Assembly: GCF_002848135.1 (NCBI RefSeq)
Contig: NZ_PKGB01000003.1
Location: forward strand, 62,001 to 126,000
Length of the DNA: 64,000 nucleotides
Direction of reading: 5' to 3'
DNA from: Hydrogenovibrio sp. SC-1
GTDB lineage: Bacteria; Pseudomonadota; Gammaproteobacteria; Thiomicrospirales; Thiomicrospiraceae
The notes beneath the pieces were generated by a model, which did not search any database, was not told the DNA's origin, and saw only the letters and a program-made list of their open reading frames with translations. This document shows positions 44,410 through 55,872 of this stretch, piece by piece (positions within the stretch are counted from its first letter, which is position 1; each line of letters opens with the position of its first letter). The translations under genes and the position numbers were made by a program.

Positions 44410-47400
44410 ATCTAACGCCTTCTCAGTATCAAATGATTGACCCGTTGCAGCAATGTCAGCCAGATCGTGATTTGGCAGATGGCCCAGCGCGTTTTCAAGC
44501 TATCTCACCAGCAGACTCCTTTATTGTGCAAGCGCCGGCCGGATCGGGAAAAACCGCGTTATTAACACAACGGTTTTTGGCTCTACTGTCTCAAGTTGAG
44601 CAACCGGAGCAGGTGGTGGCGATGACCTTTACTAAAAAAGCCGCTGCTGAAATGCGTAATCGGATTCTGCAGGCCTTGCAATTTGGATTGCAGTCACCGC
44701 CATCGGCAGCGGCCAGTTTGTTTGAACGCAATAGTTGGCAGCTAGCACAAGCGGCCTTGCACAATAATCAACAGCGCGGATGGCAACTGCTCGATAACCC
44801 GAATCGATTACGCATTCGGACATTGGACAGTATGAATGGTTATTTGGTGCAACAGATGCCATTGCTATCGCGTTTGGGTGCCCAGCCACAATTAGCCAGT
44901 ATGCAGGATCGGCTTTATATTCAAGCAGCACGTAGTGCGTTACAAGATACCGAAACAGCAGAAGCCAGTACCGAACTGCTGAGATTAGTGAATGGCAAGT
45001 TGCGCCGAGCAGAAGCACTGTTGGTGTCGATGTTGAAAAAACGCGATCAATGGATGAGCAGTTTATTGGGTTATGGTGCCGATACACTGGAAGAGTCGGC
45101 GATGGCGAGAGAAGTTCTGGAAGCCGCAGTGGCAGATTTGGTTGCGCAAGAGCAACAGGCTGCTTGGAAGCACATCTCACCTATTGCCGATCGTTTATCG
45201 AAGATGTGTGCGTTTTCAGAGTTTGCGGAAGCCAATGTTGAGGAACCGTTAAAATCAAACTTACAGCAGTTAATAGCTTTTGATCAGTCGGGTCAGTCAT
45301 TGTGTGTCGATACCGATTTGGCGGTATGGCGTGCCTTGACAGATTGGCTTCAGACCAAGCAAGGCACTTGGTTAAAAACAGCCAATAAAAATAAAGGCTT
45401 TCCGCCAGGGAAAGGTGACAATAAAGCGCAAAAGGATGCGTTTTTAGCGGAACTGGAAGCCATTCGTACTGCAGACTTTCAAGATAAGGCGGCTACAGCG
45501 TTTGCACAATTGAGTCAATTGCCCGACGCTACCTATTCGGATGCAGATTGGCACAGTTTGCAACAATTGATTCGATTGTTAAATCGGTCAGTAGGGCATT
45601 TAAAAGTCTGTTTTCAGCAGGCGGGTGAAACCGATTTTATTGAAGTTGCACAAGCGGCTGCGTTGGCATTAGGAGAGGACTCCGCCCCGACCGATTTGGC
45701 GCAGCAGTTAGATTATCAGATTCGCCATTTATTGATTGATGAATTTCAAGATACCAGTGTCGCTCAATTTCGGTTGATTGAAAAACTGGTGACTGCCTGG
45801 ACACCAGGGGATGGCCATACGTTGTTTATTGTGGGGGATCCCATGCAGTCCATTTATCGCTTTAGAGAAGCGGAGGTGGGGAATTTTTTGCAGGCATGGG
45901 AAGATGGCATTGCTCAGGTCGATCTGATTCCGTTACAGCTTTCGGTGAATTTTCGTTCCAGTGCGGGAGTGGTGGATTGGGTCAATCAAACCTTTCAATC
46001 GGTTTTCCCGTCAGACAATCAATTGGAGCTGGGTGCGGTTTGTTATTCGTCAGCGGAAGCTTCGCCTTCGGCTATCAAATCTCATTCGACCAATCAGGCA
46101 GTCTTTAACCATTGGCAATTAGAAGCCTCACAATCAGAGGAAGTGAATGATGTGTTGTCAGTTATTCAGTCTCGCTTGGCTGACAGTGATTTTTTAGCGA
46201 CGGAATCGATTGGGGTTTTAGGGCGCAGCCGCTCGCACTTAATGCCGATTGCTTTTGGGTTAAAACAAGCAGGGATTGCTTTTAAGGCTGTTGAATTGGA
46301 AGGCTTAAAAGACCGTCAGGAAATTCAAGATTGCCAAGCTTTAACTCGAGCTTTGATCCACTTAGGGGATCGGCCAGCTTGGATTGCTTTATTGCGTTCA
46401 CCTTTGATTGGGTTAAGTTTAGCCGATTTAAACACCCTATTAACCGAAGACGGACGTCCTAAAGTAGGCACTGCTTGGCAACAGTTGATGGCTTTTCCTA
46501 CTGATGAAACAGATCAAAATGACCAGGCCTGGGCGGATTTTAAACCGGGACTCAGTGAGGCCGGTCAAATGCGCTTGGCAGAAACCTTGCCTGTTTTACA
46601 GCAGGCTTTGCAAAGTCGCGGTTCGCTTGAAGTTTCGGTTTGGTTACGACAAATTTGGCTAGCATTGGATGGGCCTCAGACCGTTTTAGACGATAATGCA
46701 TTGCAAAATGTCGAGGCTTATTGGCAAATGCTTACCGGTTTGGCTGCTCGTTCATCCTCGTCATCCGGAGGCACCTCCTTATCGATTGCGGTTTTGGAGG
46801 AAACATTAGAACAACTGTTCGCGCAGCCAGATGCCTCACCTGATGCAAAACGGGTGGAATTAATGACCATGCATAAATCCAAAGGACTGGAGTTTGATAC
46901 CGTTATCTTACCGAGTTTAGGGCGTAAGCCGAGAGTGAATGAACCCCCATTGGTATCTTGGTTGTCGTTTAGAGGTGAACAGAAAGAACAGTTGGTGATT
47001 GCGCCATTGGTACAAAAAGGCAAAGCCAATGGCCAAAAATCACCGTTGGTAGAGTTAATTAAGCGTTATGACGCGCAAAAACAGACTTATGAAGACGGGC
47101 GGTTGTTATATGTGGCCTGCACACGAGCGAAACGTCAATTGCATTGTTTTGGATCAGTGGCGGTGAGTGATAAGGTATTGGCGGGAGATGTTGCACTAGC
47201 GGCGACCAACAATAGTTTATTGAGTTGTTTATGGCCATTGGTGGCAACTTCTTTTGAAGGCTTGTTACAGGGCTATCAACCCAAGGAAGCGGAGGGGGGC
47301 GAAAATGACTTTGTCGCTAAAGTAAGTCGATTGCCGCCAACTCGAAAAGGTTTTCATCAGATGCAGCCAGAGTCGTTCATGTCAGCGCTCTTGCCGAAGA

Positions 47401-48050
47401 AAGAAGCGGCTCAGGCTGTGACGCAATTGCCTGCAGAACCTTTGTCAAAGTCAGCGATGGATGTAAGTCAGCAAACGCCTTCCCAAACAGCCGAAATGGC
47501 GAAATTGGTGGGTGTTTGGGTGCATCAAGTACTTGAACAGTGGTCGAAAAATAACCCAATAATCCCTAGTGTCGAAGCCTTAGCATCGCAATCAGAAAGG
47601 CATGCGTTGGGGTTAATGCAATTGGGTTTACGAGGACAGTGGCTGACAGAAGGGATGCGTCGGGTGATGGTGTCGTTACAGAATAGTTTGCAAAATGAGC
47701 TGGTATTGTGGGCCTTGCGCTCTGATCATGCTGAAGCCGCAGCTGAATTGCCGTTAAGTTCACTTGAGTTGCTGCCGCTGGGACAGGTGCAACAGAACCA
47801 TATCGTTGATCGAACCTTTGTCGATGAGGAGGGCACTCGTTGGATTGTGGACTATAAAACCAGTTATGTGGAATTGAATGATGCCAAAGAAGTCGATGCA
47901 TTTATTGAGGGACAAGTTTCAATTTATCGGCCACAGTTACAACGTTATGGTCAGCTATTTTCAGTTCTAGAAAATCGGCCGCAAAAATGGGTGCTGTATT
48001 TTAGTCATTTAGATCGTTGGGTTGAAGTCGCTGATCAGCTTAGCGACTAA
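44406..48050 (+). CDS. AddA-like UvrD/RecB helicase-nuclease
   Basis: A 1214-residue SF1 helicase. Walker [11 protein letters not shown] is at about 41-50, motif Ia [12 protein letters not shown], motif [16 protein letters not shown], motif [18 protein letters not shown], motif [17 protein letters not shown], and motif [14 protein letters not shown]. The C-terminus has a nuclease motif, WIVDYKTSY. The start at 44406 overlaps the addB-like stop (ATGA); the frame from 44373 lies inside that gene. It ends 4 bases inside the convergent yraN. The partner is the AddB-like protein coded just before. Confidence 0.9.
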   Translation: MNLTPSQYQMIDPLQQCQPDRDLADGPARFQAISPADSFIVQAPAGSGKTALLTQRFLALLSQVEQPEQVVAMTFTKKAAAEMRNRILQALQFGLQSPPSAAASLFERNSWQLAQAALHNNQQRGWQLLDNPNRLRIRTLDSMNGYLVQQMPLLSRLGAQPQLASMQDRLYIQAARSALQDTETAEASTELLRLVNGKLRRAEALLVSMLKKRDQWMSSLLGYGADTLEESAMAREVLEAAVADLVAQEQQAAWKHISPIADRLSKMCAFSEFAEANVEEPLKSNLQQLIAFDQSGQSLCVDTDLAVWRALTDWLQTKQGTWLKTANKNKGFPPGKGDNKAQKDAFLAELEAIRTADFQDKAATAFAQLSQLPDATYSDADWHSLQQLIRLLNRSVGHLKVCFQQAGETDFIEVAQAAALALGEDSAPTDLAQQLDYQIRHLLIDEFQDTSVAQFRLIEKLVTAWTPGDGHTLFIVGDPMQSIYRFREAEVGNFLQAWEDGIAQVDLIPLQLSVNFRSSAGVVDWVNQTFQSVFPSDNQLELGAVCYSSAEASPSAIKSHSTNQAVFNHWQLEASQSEEVNDVLSVIQSRLADSDFLATESIGVLGRSRSHLMPIAFGLKQAGIAFKAVELEGLKDRQEIQDCQALTRALIHLGDRPAWIALLRSPLIGLSLADLNTLLTEDGRPKVGTAWQQLMAFPTDETDQNDQAWADFKPGLSEAGQMRLAETLPVLQQALQSRGSLEVSVWLRQIWLALDGPQTVLDDNALQNVEAYWQMLTGLAARSSSSSGGTSLSIAVLEETLEQLFAQPDASPDAKRVELMTMHKSKGLEFDTVILPSLGRKPRVNEPPLVSWLSFRGEQKEQLVIAPLVQKGKANGQKSPLVELIKRYDAQKQTYEDGRLLYVACTRAKRQLHCFGSVAVSDKVLAGDVALAATNNSLLSCLWPLVATSFEGLLQGYQPKEAEGGENDFVAKVSRLPPTRKGFHQMQPESFMSALLPKKEAAQAVTQLPAEPLSKSAMDVSQQTPSQTAEMAKLVGVWVHQVLEQWSKNNPIIPSVEALASQSERHALGLMQLGLRGQWLTEGMRRVMVSLQNSLQNELVLWALRSDHAEAAAELPLSSLELLPLGQVQQNHIVDRTFVDEEGTRWIVDYKTSYVELNDAKEVDAFIEGQVSIYRPQLQRYGQLFSVLENRPQKWVLYFSHLDRWVEVADQLSD
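46523..46532. repeat. Iterated palindrome copy inside the addA-like gene
   Basis: Exact CCAGGCCTGG read as Asp-Gln-Ala-Trp, the same phase as the addB-like copy. Confidence 0.9.
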
Positions 48051-48418
48051 AAAGCGTCTACGCCAAATGCATTTTGAATCCAGGTGGGTTCGGTTTGCTG
48101 TGCTTCAAAGGTTATGACATCAAACCGTTGTGCATGGTTTTGATACTGGGGATGCTTGAGTAAAAAAACTTGCGCGCTTTTGATGAGGCGGTTTTGTTTT
48201 TGTACTGAGACAAATTCGCTGGCATGGCCATACGCCACTGATTTCCGGTATTTCACTTCAAAGAAAATGAGTGTTTGCTGAGGGTCTAAGCCAATTAAAT
48301 CGATTTCACCGCCTTTAATGCGAAAGTTTTGCTCGAGCAGTTGAATCCCTTGTTGTTGAAGCCACTGAGCGGCAAGCTGTTCCTTTTGCTGTCCGGTTTG
48401 GTGGCTGGTTGTGGTCAT
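48047..48418 (-). CDS. yraN: YraN/UPF0102 endonuclease-like protein
   Basis: A 123-residue protein with a restriction-endonuclease-like fold. [10 protein letters not shown] and FFEVKYRKS give the D-x-(E)-V-K core of the PD-(D/E)XK superfamily. Function is not established. It sits downstream of lpoA on the same strand (5 bases apart), as in many gammaproteobacteria, and overlaps the addA-like gene by 4 bases at the 3' ends. Confidence 0.87.
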   Translation of the reverse strand: MTTTSHQTGQQKEQLAAQWLQQQGIQLLEQNFRIKGGEIDLIGLDPQQTLIFFEVKYRKSVAYGHASEFVSVQKQNRLIKSAQVFLLKHPQYQNHAQRFDVITFEAQQTEPTWIQNAFGVDAF

Positions 48419-48423
48419 AAAAG

Positions 48424-49965
48424 CTAAGGAGTGCTTGGCGAGCTAACGGCAGTGGAAAGCGGAATGGCCTGGCCTCGTTCATTATAGCGGGCCCAACTAA
48501 AGAGATGGTCGACTTGGTGATCGTGTACTTTGAGTTGTCCCATTAAGCCAGTGTTTAAGCAAAGCCCAGAGTCAAGGCGATTGAGGTTTTGTACCAGCGT
48601 TAAGCTGTCCCAACCATAAGCTTCAAATGGCGTCTCAACACGGGTAGGATGAGTCACCGCAGGAAAAGTTGGAAAAATGAGCCCAGCTAAGTCCGGATTT
48701 CGGGGTGTTTGAGCTAATTGAGGCGGGGTAATTTTGGATGACCCATAAGTGGGTAAATTCAAGTCAAAAAACTCAAATTGCGGTTTGAAAACTGCCAATC
48801 GACGTTCATTGCCAACCAGGACGATGGCATCCAAATCTTGGCGTAGTCGGGGTGTAAAATGCAGGTTCTGACCGAATAGCCAGCGTAAATTGTTATTGCG
48901 TGCTTGGCTCTGTTTTTCATTAATTAAACTGCCTAGCGCATTGCGTAAATTCGGATTGCGTGTTGGATAGGTTTTTAATATCGCTGTTTGGCTTCGGTTT
49001 TGGCTCTGTTGGCGCCAATCAAATAGGATTTCTTGTGCCAGTCGGGTATCGGCATCCATGGTACTGCTTAAAATACCGATTCGCTGATAGTTTTGTTGGC
49101 AGAGTTGTTGTGTGATTTGGTATGCTTCCGATTCTGATTTGAAGTTGAATTGCCAAATGGAGGCTAAATCAACTTGATTGAGTGCCAACACATTGGAGGG
49201 TGCTAGTGGCGTGAGTTGTTCTATGGCGGCCTTACGCAAGGGTCCTAGCACCCATTCAGCTCCTTGACTCATCGCGGTTTGATAAATTGATTGGATTTGC
49301 GTGAGGTCTGAGCTGTCATAAAAAGTGAGTTCTAGCTCTGAACTTTCTTGCTGACGTTGTTTGAAATAGTTTTTAATAATGCCATCGCGGATTTGTTGGC
49401 TGATGCTGGCATATTGCCCTGTAAACGGGAGCATAACCGCAATATGACGAACAGGCTGGCGATGTGCTAGCTTATTTAATAATGCGGGTAAAAGGTGGTG
49501 ATTGTATAGCGCCTGGGGGTTGTCAGTGCTAAAGTCATGCCAATCTTGCAGGCGTTGTTTTTGCCAAATAGGGTGTTGTTGTGTGACTTCAGTAAAGGTT
49601 ACCCAATCGGCAACTTCCGGTGTTTGTTCTGCTAGGTTGGTTAATGTCTCCGCAGGCAGTTGTTTTAGTGTAAACCAAATTTGATATTCAATCGCAGCTT
49701 GATTGTCTGAATCGCTGAGTTGCCATAATTGTTGGCTAAACTGGATAAATTCTGCCCAGGCCTGGTTGTTTTTTGCAAGTCGTGCTTTATGCTCCAAAGT
49801 TACCATTTGACTTTGCTGAGACTCTGCAACGGGTTGCTCTGGCGGTTGTACTTCTCGTTGTGGTTTTTCTGGTGCGGGTCTAGGTGGTGTGCTACAGGCG
49901 GATAACCCAAGAAAACCACTTAGGATGACAACAGAGATAATCGTTGAAACAATGGATTGATACAT
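48424..49965 (-). CDS. lpoA: LpoA/LppC outer-membrane activator of penicillin-binding protein
   Basis: A 513-residue lipoprotein. The lipobox GLSAC places the lipidated Cys at residue 24, followed by a Pro-rich linker. A helical TPR-like region (about 55-165) precedes a periplasmic-binding-like domain (about 175-500, [22 protein letters not shown]). LpoA activates PBP1A in peptidoglycan synthesis in E. coli. It is divergent from rsmI, as is conserved in gammaproteobacteria. An exact iterated palindrome lies at 49756 (coding NQAW). Confidence 0.87.
   Translation of the reverse strand: MYQSIVSTIISVVILSGFLGLSACSTPPRPAPEKPQREVQPPEQPVAESQQSQMVTLEHKARLAKNNQAWAEFIQFSQQLWQLSDSDNQAAIEYQIWFTLKQLPAETLTNLAEQTPEVADWVTFTEVTQQHPIWQKQRLQDWHDFSTDNPQALYNHHLLPALLNKLAHRQPVRHIAVMLPFTGQYASISQQIRDGIIKNYFKQRQQESSELELTFYDSSDLTQIQSIYQTAMSQGAEWVLGPLRKAAIEQLTPLAPSNVLALNQVDLASIWQFNFKSESEAYQITQQLCQQNYQRIGILSSTMDADTRLAQEILFDWRQQSQNRSQTAILKTYPTRNPNLRNALGSLINEKQSQARNNNLRWLFGQNLHFTPRLRQDLDAIVLVGNERRLAVFKPQFEFFDLNLPTYGSSKITPPQLAQTPRNPDLAGLIFPTFPAVTHPTRVETPFEAYGWDSLTLVQNLNRLDSGLCLNTGLMGQLKVHDHQVDHLFSWARYNERGQAIPLSTAVSSPSTP
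49756..49765. repeat. Iterated palindrome copy inside lpoA
   Basis: Exact CCAGGCCTGG; the minus-strand gene reads it as Gln-Ala-Trp. Confidence 0.9.
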
Positions 49966-50059
49966 TTGAAACCATTTCTATAGAATAGGAAACTTATTGA
50001 TGCGGGTCATTATAACGATAAATGGCTCGAGGTTGGTATTGAATTTATGAGAGAAAATA

Positions 50060-50983
50060 ATGCAAAACAAGAACTTTAAGTCGGGCTCGGATGAGTTGCC
50101 GATAGCGGGCGACTCTAATAACGGCGCTGAAGGTGGTGTGCTTTATATCGTTGCGACCCCGATTGGTAATTTAAAAGATATTACCTTACGCGCACTGGAT
50201 GTTTTGGCAACTGTGGACTGGGTTGCAGCAGAAGATACGCGCCACTCTAAACGTTTGTTACAGCATTATGCGCTACATAAGCCAATGGTGAGTTTGCATG
50301 AACATAATGAATTCGACAGGCGGCATGAATTGTTGCAAAAACTGAAAAAGGGTGAAAAAGGCGCATTGATTTCCGATGCAGGGACGCCCCTAATCAGTGA
50401 CCCGGGTTATCACTTGGTGAATTTATTGCGACAAGAAGGCATTCGGGTGGTCCCCATTCCTGGTGCTTCTGCCTTTGTCAGTGCATTATGCGCGGCAGGG
50501 TTGCCGACGGATCGGTTTGCGTTTGAAGGATTTTTGCCTGCCAAAAAGAACAAACGTTTGTTGGCGCTGCAAGCGTTGTGTAATGAAACGAGAACATTGA
50601 TATTTTATGAATCTCCTCATCGGTTACTCGACAGTTTGGCCAGTTTTCAGGCGGCTTTTGGTGGCGATCAGGAAATGGTGGTCGCGAAGGAGATTACAAA
50701 ACAGTTTGAGCAGTTTCAGAGTGGAACCGTGAGCGAAATACTACAGTATTTTGAAGTGCATCCTGACAAGGTTCGGGGCGAATTTGTGTTAATGGTAAAT
50801 GGCACGTTAGCTGAGTCATCGGAAAAATCGAAAAGCGAGTTAGGTGAAAAGGTCGATTCAGCTATCTTAGTCTTGTTAAAACAAGAGTTACCCGTCAAGC
50901 AAATCGCGGAAATTGTTTCACAATGGCAAGACGTTAAAAAGAAAGCAGTTTATGAACGAACCTTGCAACTTAAATCGGATTGA
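50060..50983 (+). CDS. rsmI: 16S rRNA 2'-O-methyltransferase RsmI
   Basis: A 307-residue SAM-dependent enzyme that methylates the ribose of C1402 of 16S rRNA. The family marks are LYIVATPIGNLKDITLRAL, AAEDTRHSKRLL, SDAGTPLISDPGY and IPGASAF. About 29 non-conserved residues precede the core. It is divergent from lpoA and followed by glmS. A weak hairpin (GCGG/CCGC, 51030-51045, then T7) may terminate it. Confidence 0.93.
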   Translation: MQNKNFKSGSDELPIAGDSNNGAEGGVLYIVATPIGNLKDITLRALDVLATVDWVAAEDTRHSKRLLQHYALHKPMVSLHEHNEFDRRHELLQKLKKGEKGALISDAGTPLISDPGYHLVNLLRQEGIRVVPIPGASAFVSALCAAGLPTDRFAFEGFLPAKKNKRLLALQALCNETRTLIFYESPHRLLDSLASFQAAFGGDQEMVVAKEITKQFEQFQSGTVSEILQYFEVHPDKVRGEFVLMVNGTLAESSEKSKSELGEKVDSAILVLLKQELPVKQIAEIVSQWQDVKKKAVYERTLQLKSD

Positions 50984-51029
50984 ATAAAGCAGGATCTCGA
51001 TAAATTATTCAGGCTAAAGAGCTTCAAAT

Positions 51030-51057
51030 GCGGTAAGATACCCGCTGAATTTTTTTG
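51030..51057 (+). terminator. Possible weak terminator after rsmI
   Basis: GCGGTA-AGA-TACCCGC (one bulged C) followed by TGAA and seven T. The stem is short, so read-through into glmS is likely. Confidence 0.35.
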
Positions 51058-51083
51058 TAATAAACTAAAAGAGCCCTCTTTTT

Positions 51084-52970
51084 ATGTGCGGAATTGTTGG
51101 CGGCATTGCAGAACGAAATATTGTTCCAGTTTTATTGGAAGGTTTAAGACGACTGGAGTATCGGGGCTACGATTCTTCTGGTGTGGCGGTTCTGGATGCA
51201 GGGCATACAATTCAACGAACGCGTGCGCTCGGCAAGATTAAAAATTTAGCGGAAAAAATTGATCTCAATCCGCAAACCCTTTCTGGAACTATTGGTATCG
51301 CTCATACTCGTTGGGCTACTCATGGTGTTCCCGCTGAAAATAATGCCCATCCTCATATTTGTAATAATCAAGTGGCCGTGGTTCATAATGGCATTATCGA
51401 AAATTATCAAGCTTTAAAACAACAGCAATTGGCTGCTGGTTATCGGTTTACTTCTGAAACGGATACAGAGGTGGTTGCGCATGCCTTGCATGAGTCGTTA
51501 CAGCATTTGATTGACGCTAAAGATCATACGTCACATCTACTGTTAAATGCAGTGAAGAATGCGATTCAACAGTTTGAAGGCGCTTATGCCTTGGGGGTGG
51601 TGTCGATTCATGATCCTGATACTTTGGTCGCAGCACGTAAAGGTAGTCCGTTGGTGATTGGTGTTGGGATTGGAGAATATTTTATCGCTTCGGATGTTTC
51701 TGCTTTGTTACCCGTTACTCAAAGTTTTATCTTTTTAGAAGAAGGGGATGTCGCCGAAATTAAACGTTCCAGTTTGGTTGTTTATGATTCGGCAGGTAAT
51801 CAGGTTGAAAGGCCGGTTAAAGAGTCCAGTGTAAGTATGCACTCAATTGAATTAGGTGACCATCGACACTATATGCATAAAGAGATTTTTGAACAGCCGC
51901 AAGCGGTTGTTGATACTTTGGAAGGTCGAATTACCCAAGAGCATGTTTTAGTTTCCAGTTTTGGGTATGAAGCTGAAGCGTTATTTTCGGAGATTGAACA
52001 AGTGCAAATTATTGCCTGTGGAACCAGTTTTCACGCAGGTTTAGTTGCTAAATATTGGTTTGAAGATATTGTTGGATTACCTTGTATGGTTGAGGTGGCC
52101 AGTGAATATCGCTACCGCAATCCAGTGGTTCGTAACCATACGTTATTTGTGACAATTAGTCAGTCAGGTGAAACCGCCGATACGTTAGCGGCATTACAGA
52201 AAATTAAGCAGGTTCGAAAAAACGCTACTGGTCAGAGTTTACCAACCTTGACAATTTGTAATGTACCGGAATCTAGTCTAACGCGAGAATCAGATTTAAC
52301 TTTCTTGACTCAGGCTGGGCCAGAAATTGGGGTGGCTTCAACCAAAGCATTTACTACTCAATTGGTTGGGTTGTCATTGTTAGTGACGGCCTTGGGAAAA
52401 TCTTTAGGCCGAATGTCAGAAGCCCAAGAACGTCGCATTGTGTTAGGGTTGCAAAAACTACCCGGTCTGATAAAAAATGCTTTATCGCATGAGGATGAAA
52501 TTAAATCTATTGCGAATGAATTTGCAGATAAAACCAGTGCTTTGTTCTTAGGGCGAGGCACCATGTATCCAATTGCTATGGAGGGCGCATTAAAACTCAA
52601 AGAAATAAGCTATATTCATGCTGAAGCCTATCCTGCAGGGGAGTTAAAACATGGTCCTCTAGCATTGATTGACGAGCATATGCCTGTTATTGCGATTGCG
52701 CCTCATGATGATTTGCTGGAAAAACTCAAATCAAATTTGCAAGAGGTGAAGGCCAGAGGTGGCAAAATGATTGTATTTGAAGATGAAGTAGCGAGTGTCG
52801 GGTCCGGTGAAGGGTTTGATGTGGTTAAGGCGACATCAAATGTTGGCAGAATTACAGCACCTATTGTGTTTAATATCCCTCTACAACTTTTAAGTTATCA
52901 CGTAGCTTTAACAAAAGGAACCGATGTGGATCAACCTCGGAATCTAGCGAAATCTGTTACTGTAGAGTAG
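51084..52970 (+). CDS. glmS: Glucosamine-6-phosphate synthase
   Basis: A 628-residue enzyme that makes glucosamine-6-phosphate from fructose-6-phosphate and glutamine, the first step to UDP-GlcNAc for wall and LPS. The glutaminase domain begins with the catalytic Cys2 (MCGIVGG) and has RLEYRGYDSSG and HTRWATHG. Two SIS domains follow (ACGTSFHAG and FLGRGTMYPIAMEGALKLKE). It ends with the conserved C-terminal tail NLAKSVTVE. It is about 20 residues longer than the E. coli enzyme. No GlmY/GlmZ-like or riboswitch element is evident upstream. Confidence 0.95.
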   Translation: MCGIVGGIAERNIVPVLLEGLRRLEYRGYDSSGVAVLDAGHTIQRTRALGKIKNLAEKIDLNPQTLSGTIGIAHTRWATHGVPAENNAHPHICNNQVAVVHNGIIENYQALKQQQLAAGYRFTSETDTEVVAHALHESLQHLIDAKDHTSHLLLNAVKNAIQQFEGAYALGVVSIHDPDTLVAARKGSPLVIGVGIGEYFIASDVSALLPVTQSFIFLEEGDVAEIKRSSLVVYDSAGNQVERPVKESSVSMHSIELGDHRHYMHKEIFEQPQAVVDTLEGRITQEHVLVSSFGYEAEALFSEIEQVQIIACGTSFHAGLVAKYWFEDIVGLPCMVEVASEYRYRNPVVRNHTLFVTISQSGETADTLAALQKIKQVRKNATGQSLPTLTICNVPESSLTRESDLTFLTQAGPEIGVASTKAFTTQLVGLSLLVTALGKSLGRMSEAQERRIVLGLQKLPGLIKNALSHEDEIKSIANEFADKTSALFLGRGTMYPIAMEGALKLKEISYIHAEAYPAGELKHGPLALIDEHMPVIAIAPHDDLLEKLKSNLQEVKARGGKMIVFEDEVASVGSGEGFDVVKATSNVGRITAPIVFNIPLQLLSYHVALTKGTDVDQPRNLAKSVTVE

Positions 52971-53042
52971 TCATTTTATATAAATAACGGATTGTGTATA
53001 TATTTATTTTAACAAGAATAGTAATAGGGAGTAAATGGGGGT

Positions 53043-54152
53043 ATGGGGTCTAATGACAATGGTGAGTTGTATTCAACAAAAGGCACTAGTATCGTTCATA
53101 GCGATGAAATTGATTTACTTGAAATATGGAATAATCTCGTCAGTGAAAAGATGGTTGTTGGCTTAACGACAGTCGGTTTAATCTTGTTGTCTACCATTTA
53201 TGCGTTCTCGATGAAACCGATTTATAAGTCGGAAGCATACTTTTTCCCCGTCGAAAAGGAGTCAATTCAAGGGTTGGTGGATTGGGACTTGATATTAGAC
53301 CGGCAGAGTAGTTATACGTCATTAGAGTTATTTAATATTTTCAAACAAAATATCATGTCACGAGCTAATTTATGGACTTTTTTTACAAAAAATAAATTGT
53401 ATAAAGTCTATGATGAATCGTTATCGGGACTCGAAAAAATTGTGACATTAAAGGACAGACAAAAAGTTCAAAAAGCTTTTGATCAATTTTATCAAAATTT
53501 TTTAGTTCAAGAGTCTAAAGAAAATGAAATTGGCCAATATCTTTCAGTTGCGCTTGAAATGGCCTTATCTGAAAAGGATGTGCAATTACTTTTAAGTGAG
53601 TATCTTGTTCAGGTTAGGAATAATACACGTCATGAAATATTGGCTTCAATTACTAACGAACAGAAATCAAGACTTCTGCAAGCTCAGAAAAAAATACGTT
53701 CAATGAAAGAAATTGCTGAAGTACAGAGATCTGACCGACTTGCACAACTTGATGAGGCTATTAGCATTGCTCGTAGTCTAGATTTAAAAGAACCTCCTAC
53801 AATTGGTGCAAAGGCAACAATTCAGGGGGTTTCAAATCAGGGCTTGCCTTTGTATTATTTAGGGTATCGTCTGCTGGAAGCCGAAAGAGATGCGTTGGAT
53901 GATCGTAAGTCAAATGATCCATTTATTAATGGGCTAAGAGCGATGCAAGAAAAGGTGGCTTTATTAAGTTCTTATAAGCTATCCATGCAAGATTTTGCAA
54001 TCGTTCGATTGGATCAGGATGCAAATATTGGTGAAAAAATTAAACCTAATAAAGTTCAAATTGTAGCTGTATCAGGAGTATTAGGTTTTATACTAGGGGT
54101 GTTTATTGCTTTGATTAAAGTTTCTGTTGTTAGGCGTAAAGAAAGAAATTAA
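53043..54152 (+). CDS. Wzz-like polysaccharide chain-length protein
   Basis: A 369-residue inner-membrane protein with the Wzz topology: a helix at about 38-58, a large periplasmic coiled-coil domain, and a second helix at about 338-358 with a short basic tail. IDLLEIWNNLVSEKMVV and KPIYKSEAYFFP match the N-terminal Wzz pattern. Such proteins set the length of O-antigen or related chains. No polysaccharide genes surround it. The region is more A/T-rich than its neighbours. The start has GGGGG upstream. Confidence 0.78.
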   Translation: MGSNDNGELYSTKGTSIVHSDEIDLLEIWNNLVSEKMVVGLTTVGLILLSTIYAFSMKPIYKSEAYFFPVEKESIQGLVDWDLILDRQSSYTSLELFNIFKQNIMSRANLWTFFTKNKLYKVYDESLSGLEKIVTLKDRQKVQKAFDQFYQNFLVQESKENEIGQYLSVALEMALSEKDVQLLLSEYLVQVRNNTRHEILASITNEQKSRLLQAQKKIRSMKEIAEVQRSDRLAQLDEAISIARSLDLKEPPTIGAKATIQGVSNQGLPLYYLGYRLLEAERDALDDRKSNDPFINGLRAMQEKVALLSSYKLSMQDFAIVRLDQDANIGEKIKPNKVQIVAVSGVLGFILGVFIALIKVSVVRRKERN

Positions 54153-54210
54153 AGCACTCCCTTTTATTGGAGTTGGACGGTCTACGTTAATGAATATCTA
54201 GGTTGATTTT

Positions 54211-54645
54211 TTACCACTCATGTTGTTCTGCAATGACTGCGAAGGCAGCAATGAAGGCGGGCTCTTGAAATTTCTTTAGGCCTGTTTCGTTAAAGGAAAT
54301 GGGTAGTGGATATTTTTTGAGGGCGGCTTTCTGAGTAGACGCATCTATTAAGCGCACTTTGATTGGAGTGAGCAGTTGCAATGCAGCTTCAAGTTTAAAC
54401 CCATTGGCTCCGCCCGCAAATTTTCCTTTCTTTTGGCGTGCACGTATCACGACTTCATCCACTTGATAATCTTCAATTAGTTTGGTAAATGTTTTCTGAA
54501 AATACTGAAGTTCATGAGCTGAATCAGGATTAATGCAGCTAATCTTCCGAACGCGGCAATCTGGTAGGTTGAAGATATCGGCATCGAAGTGAACCAGACT
54601 AATAATGGCGTCATTGCCAGAGAGTTCTACGCCACAAATCATCAT
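54211..54645 (-). CDS. DUF3010 family protein
   Basis: A 144-residue protein (MICGVELSGNDAIISL, CRVRKISC, RQKKGKFAGGANGFKLEAALQ) that I place in DUF3010, a small gammaproteobacterial family of unknown function. The fold looks RNase H-like, with acidic residues in GVELSGNDA. The ATG at 54645 has AAAGGAAAC upstream. It lies 26 bases after the DUF2062 gene on the same strand. Confidence 0.75.
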   Translation of the reverse strand: MMICGVELSGNDAIISLVHFDADIFNLPDCRVRKISCINPDSAHELQYFQKTFTKLIEDYQVDEVVIRARQKKGKFAGGANGFKLEAALQLLTPIKVRLIDASTQKAALKKYPLPISFNETGLKKFQEPAFIAAFAVIAEQHEW

Positions 54646-54670
54646 GGTTTGTTTCCTTTATATTTTCGGT

Positions 54671-55192
54671 TTAATTACGGTTTGGTTTTTTAGAGGTATG
54701 AGTTAAGAAGTTGAGTCGGAAATAGCCGATGATGACGTAAAACACTGATCCAATGATAATACCTAATAAAAAGTTTCCAAGAAAGAAGGGTTGCCATATA
54801 TAGGGGAATATTTCTATAAACCATTGCTGAGAGGCAATCGGAATATTGGCATTAAGGTTTTCAATGGGTGGGGTTGCAAGTACCCAGGTGCCGAACTGAT
54901 AGCCGCCGTACCAGATAAATCCCATGGTTAATGGGTTGGTAATCCAAGCCAACGCGGTTGCTAGTGGGATATTGGCACGCGCATAATAGGCGATAATAGA
55001 ACCCAGTACCATTTGAAAAGGCACTGGTAGCATCATACAAAAAGCGCCAATAAACCCTGCTCGAGCAAATGAGAGTCGGTCGCCTGCCCAGTAGATCCGA
55101 TCTTGAAATTTTGGGAAGTATCTATTCAAAAAGGCAGATCTTTTTGCTTTGCGACCGATTTGATGGATTTGGAGTTTTATAAATCTTAACAT
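54671..55192 (-). CDS. DUF2062 membrane protein
   Basis: A 173-residue protein with three probable membrane helices (around 43-70, 75-100 and 130-160). SFARAGFIGAFCMMLPVPFQMVLG and WITNPLTMG are the DUF2062 signature. Function is unknown. The N-terminus is basic and cytoplasmic. It is divergent from rnpB, separated by a 68-base gap that contains the rnpB promoter. Confidence 0.8.
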   Translation of the reverse strand: MLRFIKLQIHQIGRKAKRSAFLNRYFPKFQDRIYWAGDRLSFARAGFIGAFCMMLPVPFQMVLGSIIAYYARANIPLATALAWITNPLTMGFIWYGGYQFGTWVLATPPIENLNANIPIASQQWFIEIFPYIWQPFFLGNFLLGIIIGSVFYVIIGYFRLNFLTHTSKKPNRN

Positions 55193-55224
55193 CTTCTAAT
55201 TTTAGCAGGATTTATCGATAATGA

Positions 55225-55254
55225 TTGGACATTTGTTAAGGGTTAGAGTACATT
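55225..55254 (+). promoter_or_regulatory. Promoter of rnpB
   Basis: TTGGAC (55225-55230), an 18-base spacer and TACATT (55249-55254), placing the start near 55261, where the RNA's P1 helix begins. Confidence 0.55.
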
Positions 55255-55260
55255 GCGCAC

Positions 55261-55629
<369 letters not shown>

Positions 55630-55843
55630 TTTTTTCATTTAATTAATAGTCAGCGTTCTGCTGTTTTTTCTTAAAAATTATTATTGAGTTATTGTCATAA
55701 CTTAAATTCAATTCCCTGTTTTATCGATATCATATTGATTAATATCTCTTTAATTTCCAATTTGTTTCTTTGTGTACTTTTTAAGCCTTATCTAAGTTGT
55801 TCATCTGTAACTATAAGTTCATAAAAATTCATCTTAAGACGGC

Positions 55844-55872
55844 TTGACAGACTCTACAAAAGTTAATATAGT
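55844..55872 (+). promoter_or_regulatory. Promoter of the dcw cluster (Pmra)
   Basis: A perfect TTGACA (55844-55849), a 17-base spacer and TATAGT (55867-55872). The MraZ boxes begin at its -10 end and run to the mraZ start. Confidence 0.75.

Noticed and set aside
44632-45180. Minus-strand 182-codon frame inside the addA-like gene
   Set aside because: Shadow of the helicase gene; no recognisable protein.
41593-48050. CCAGGCCTGG as the Chi site of the AddAB-like enzyme coded here
   Set aside because: Chi sites are polar; a perfect palindrome cannot carry direction. Kept only as a remote idea.
48470-48500. TGGCCTGGCC near the end of lpoA as another palindrome copy
   Set aside because: It differs from the motif at several positions and lacks the AGGCCT core.
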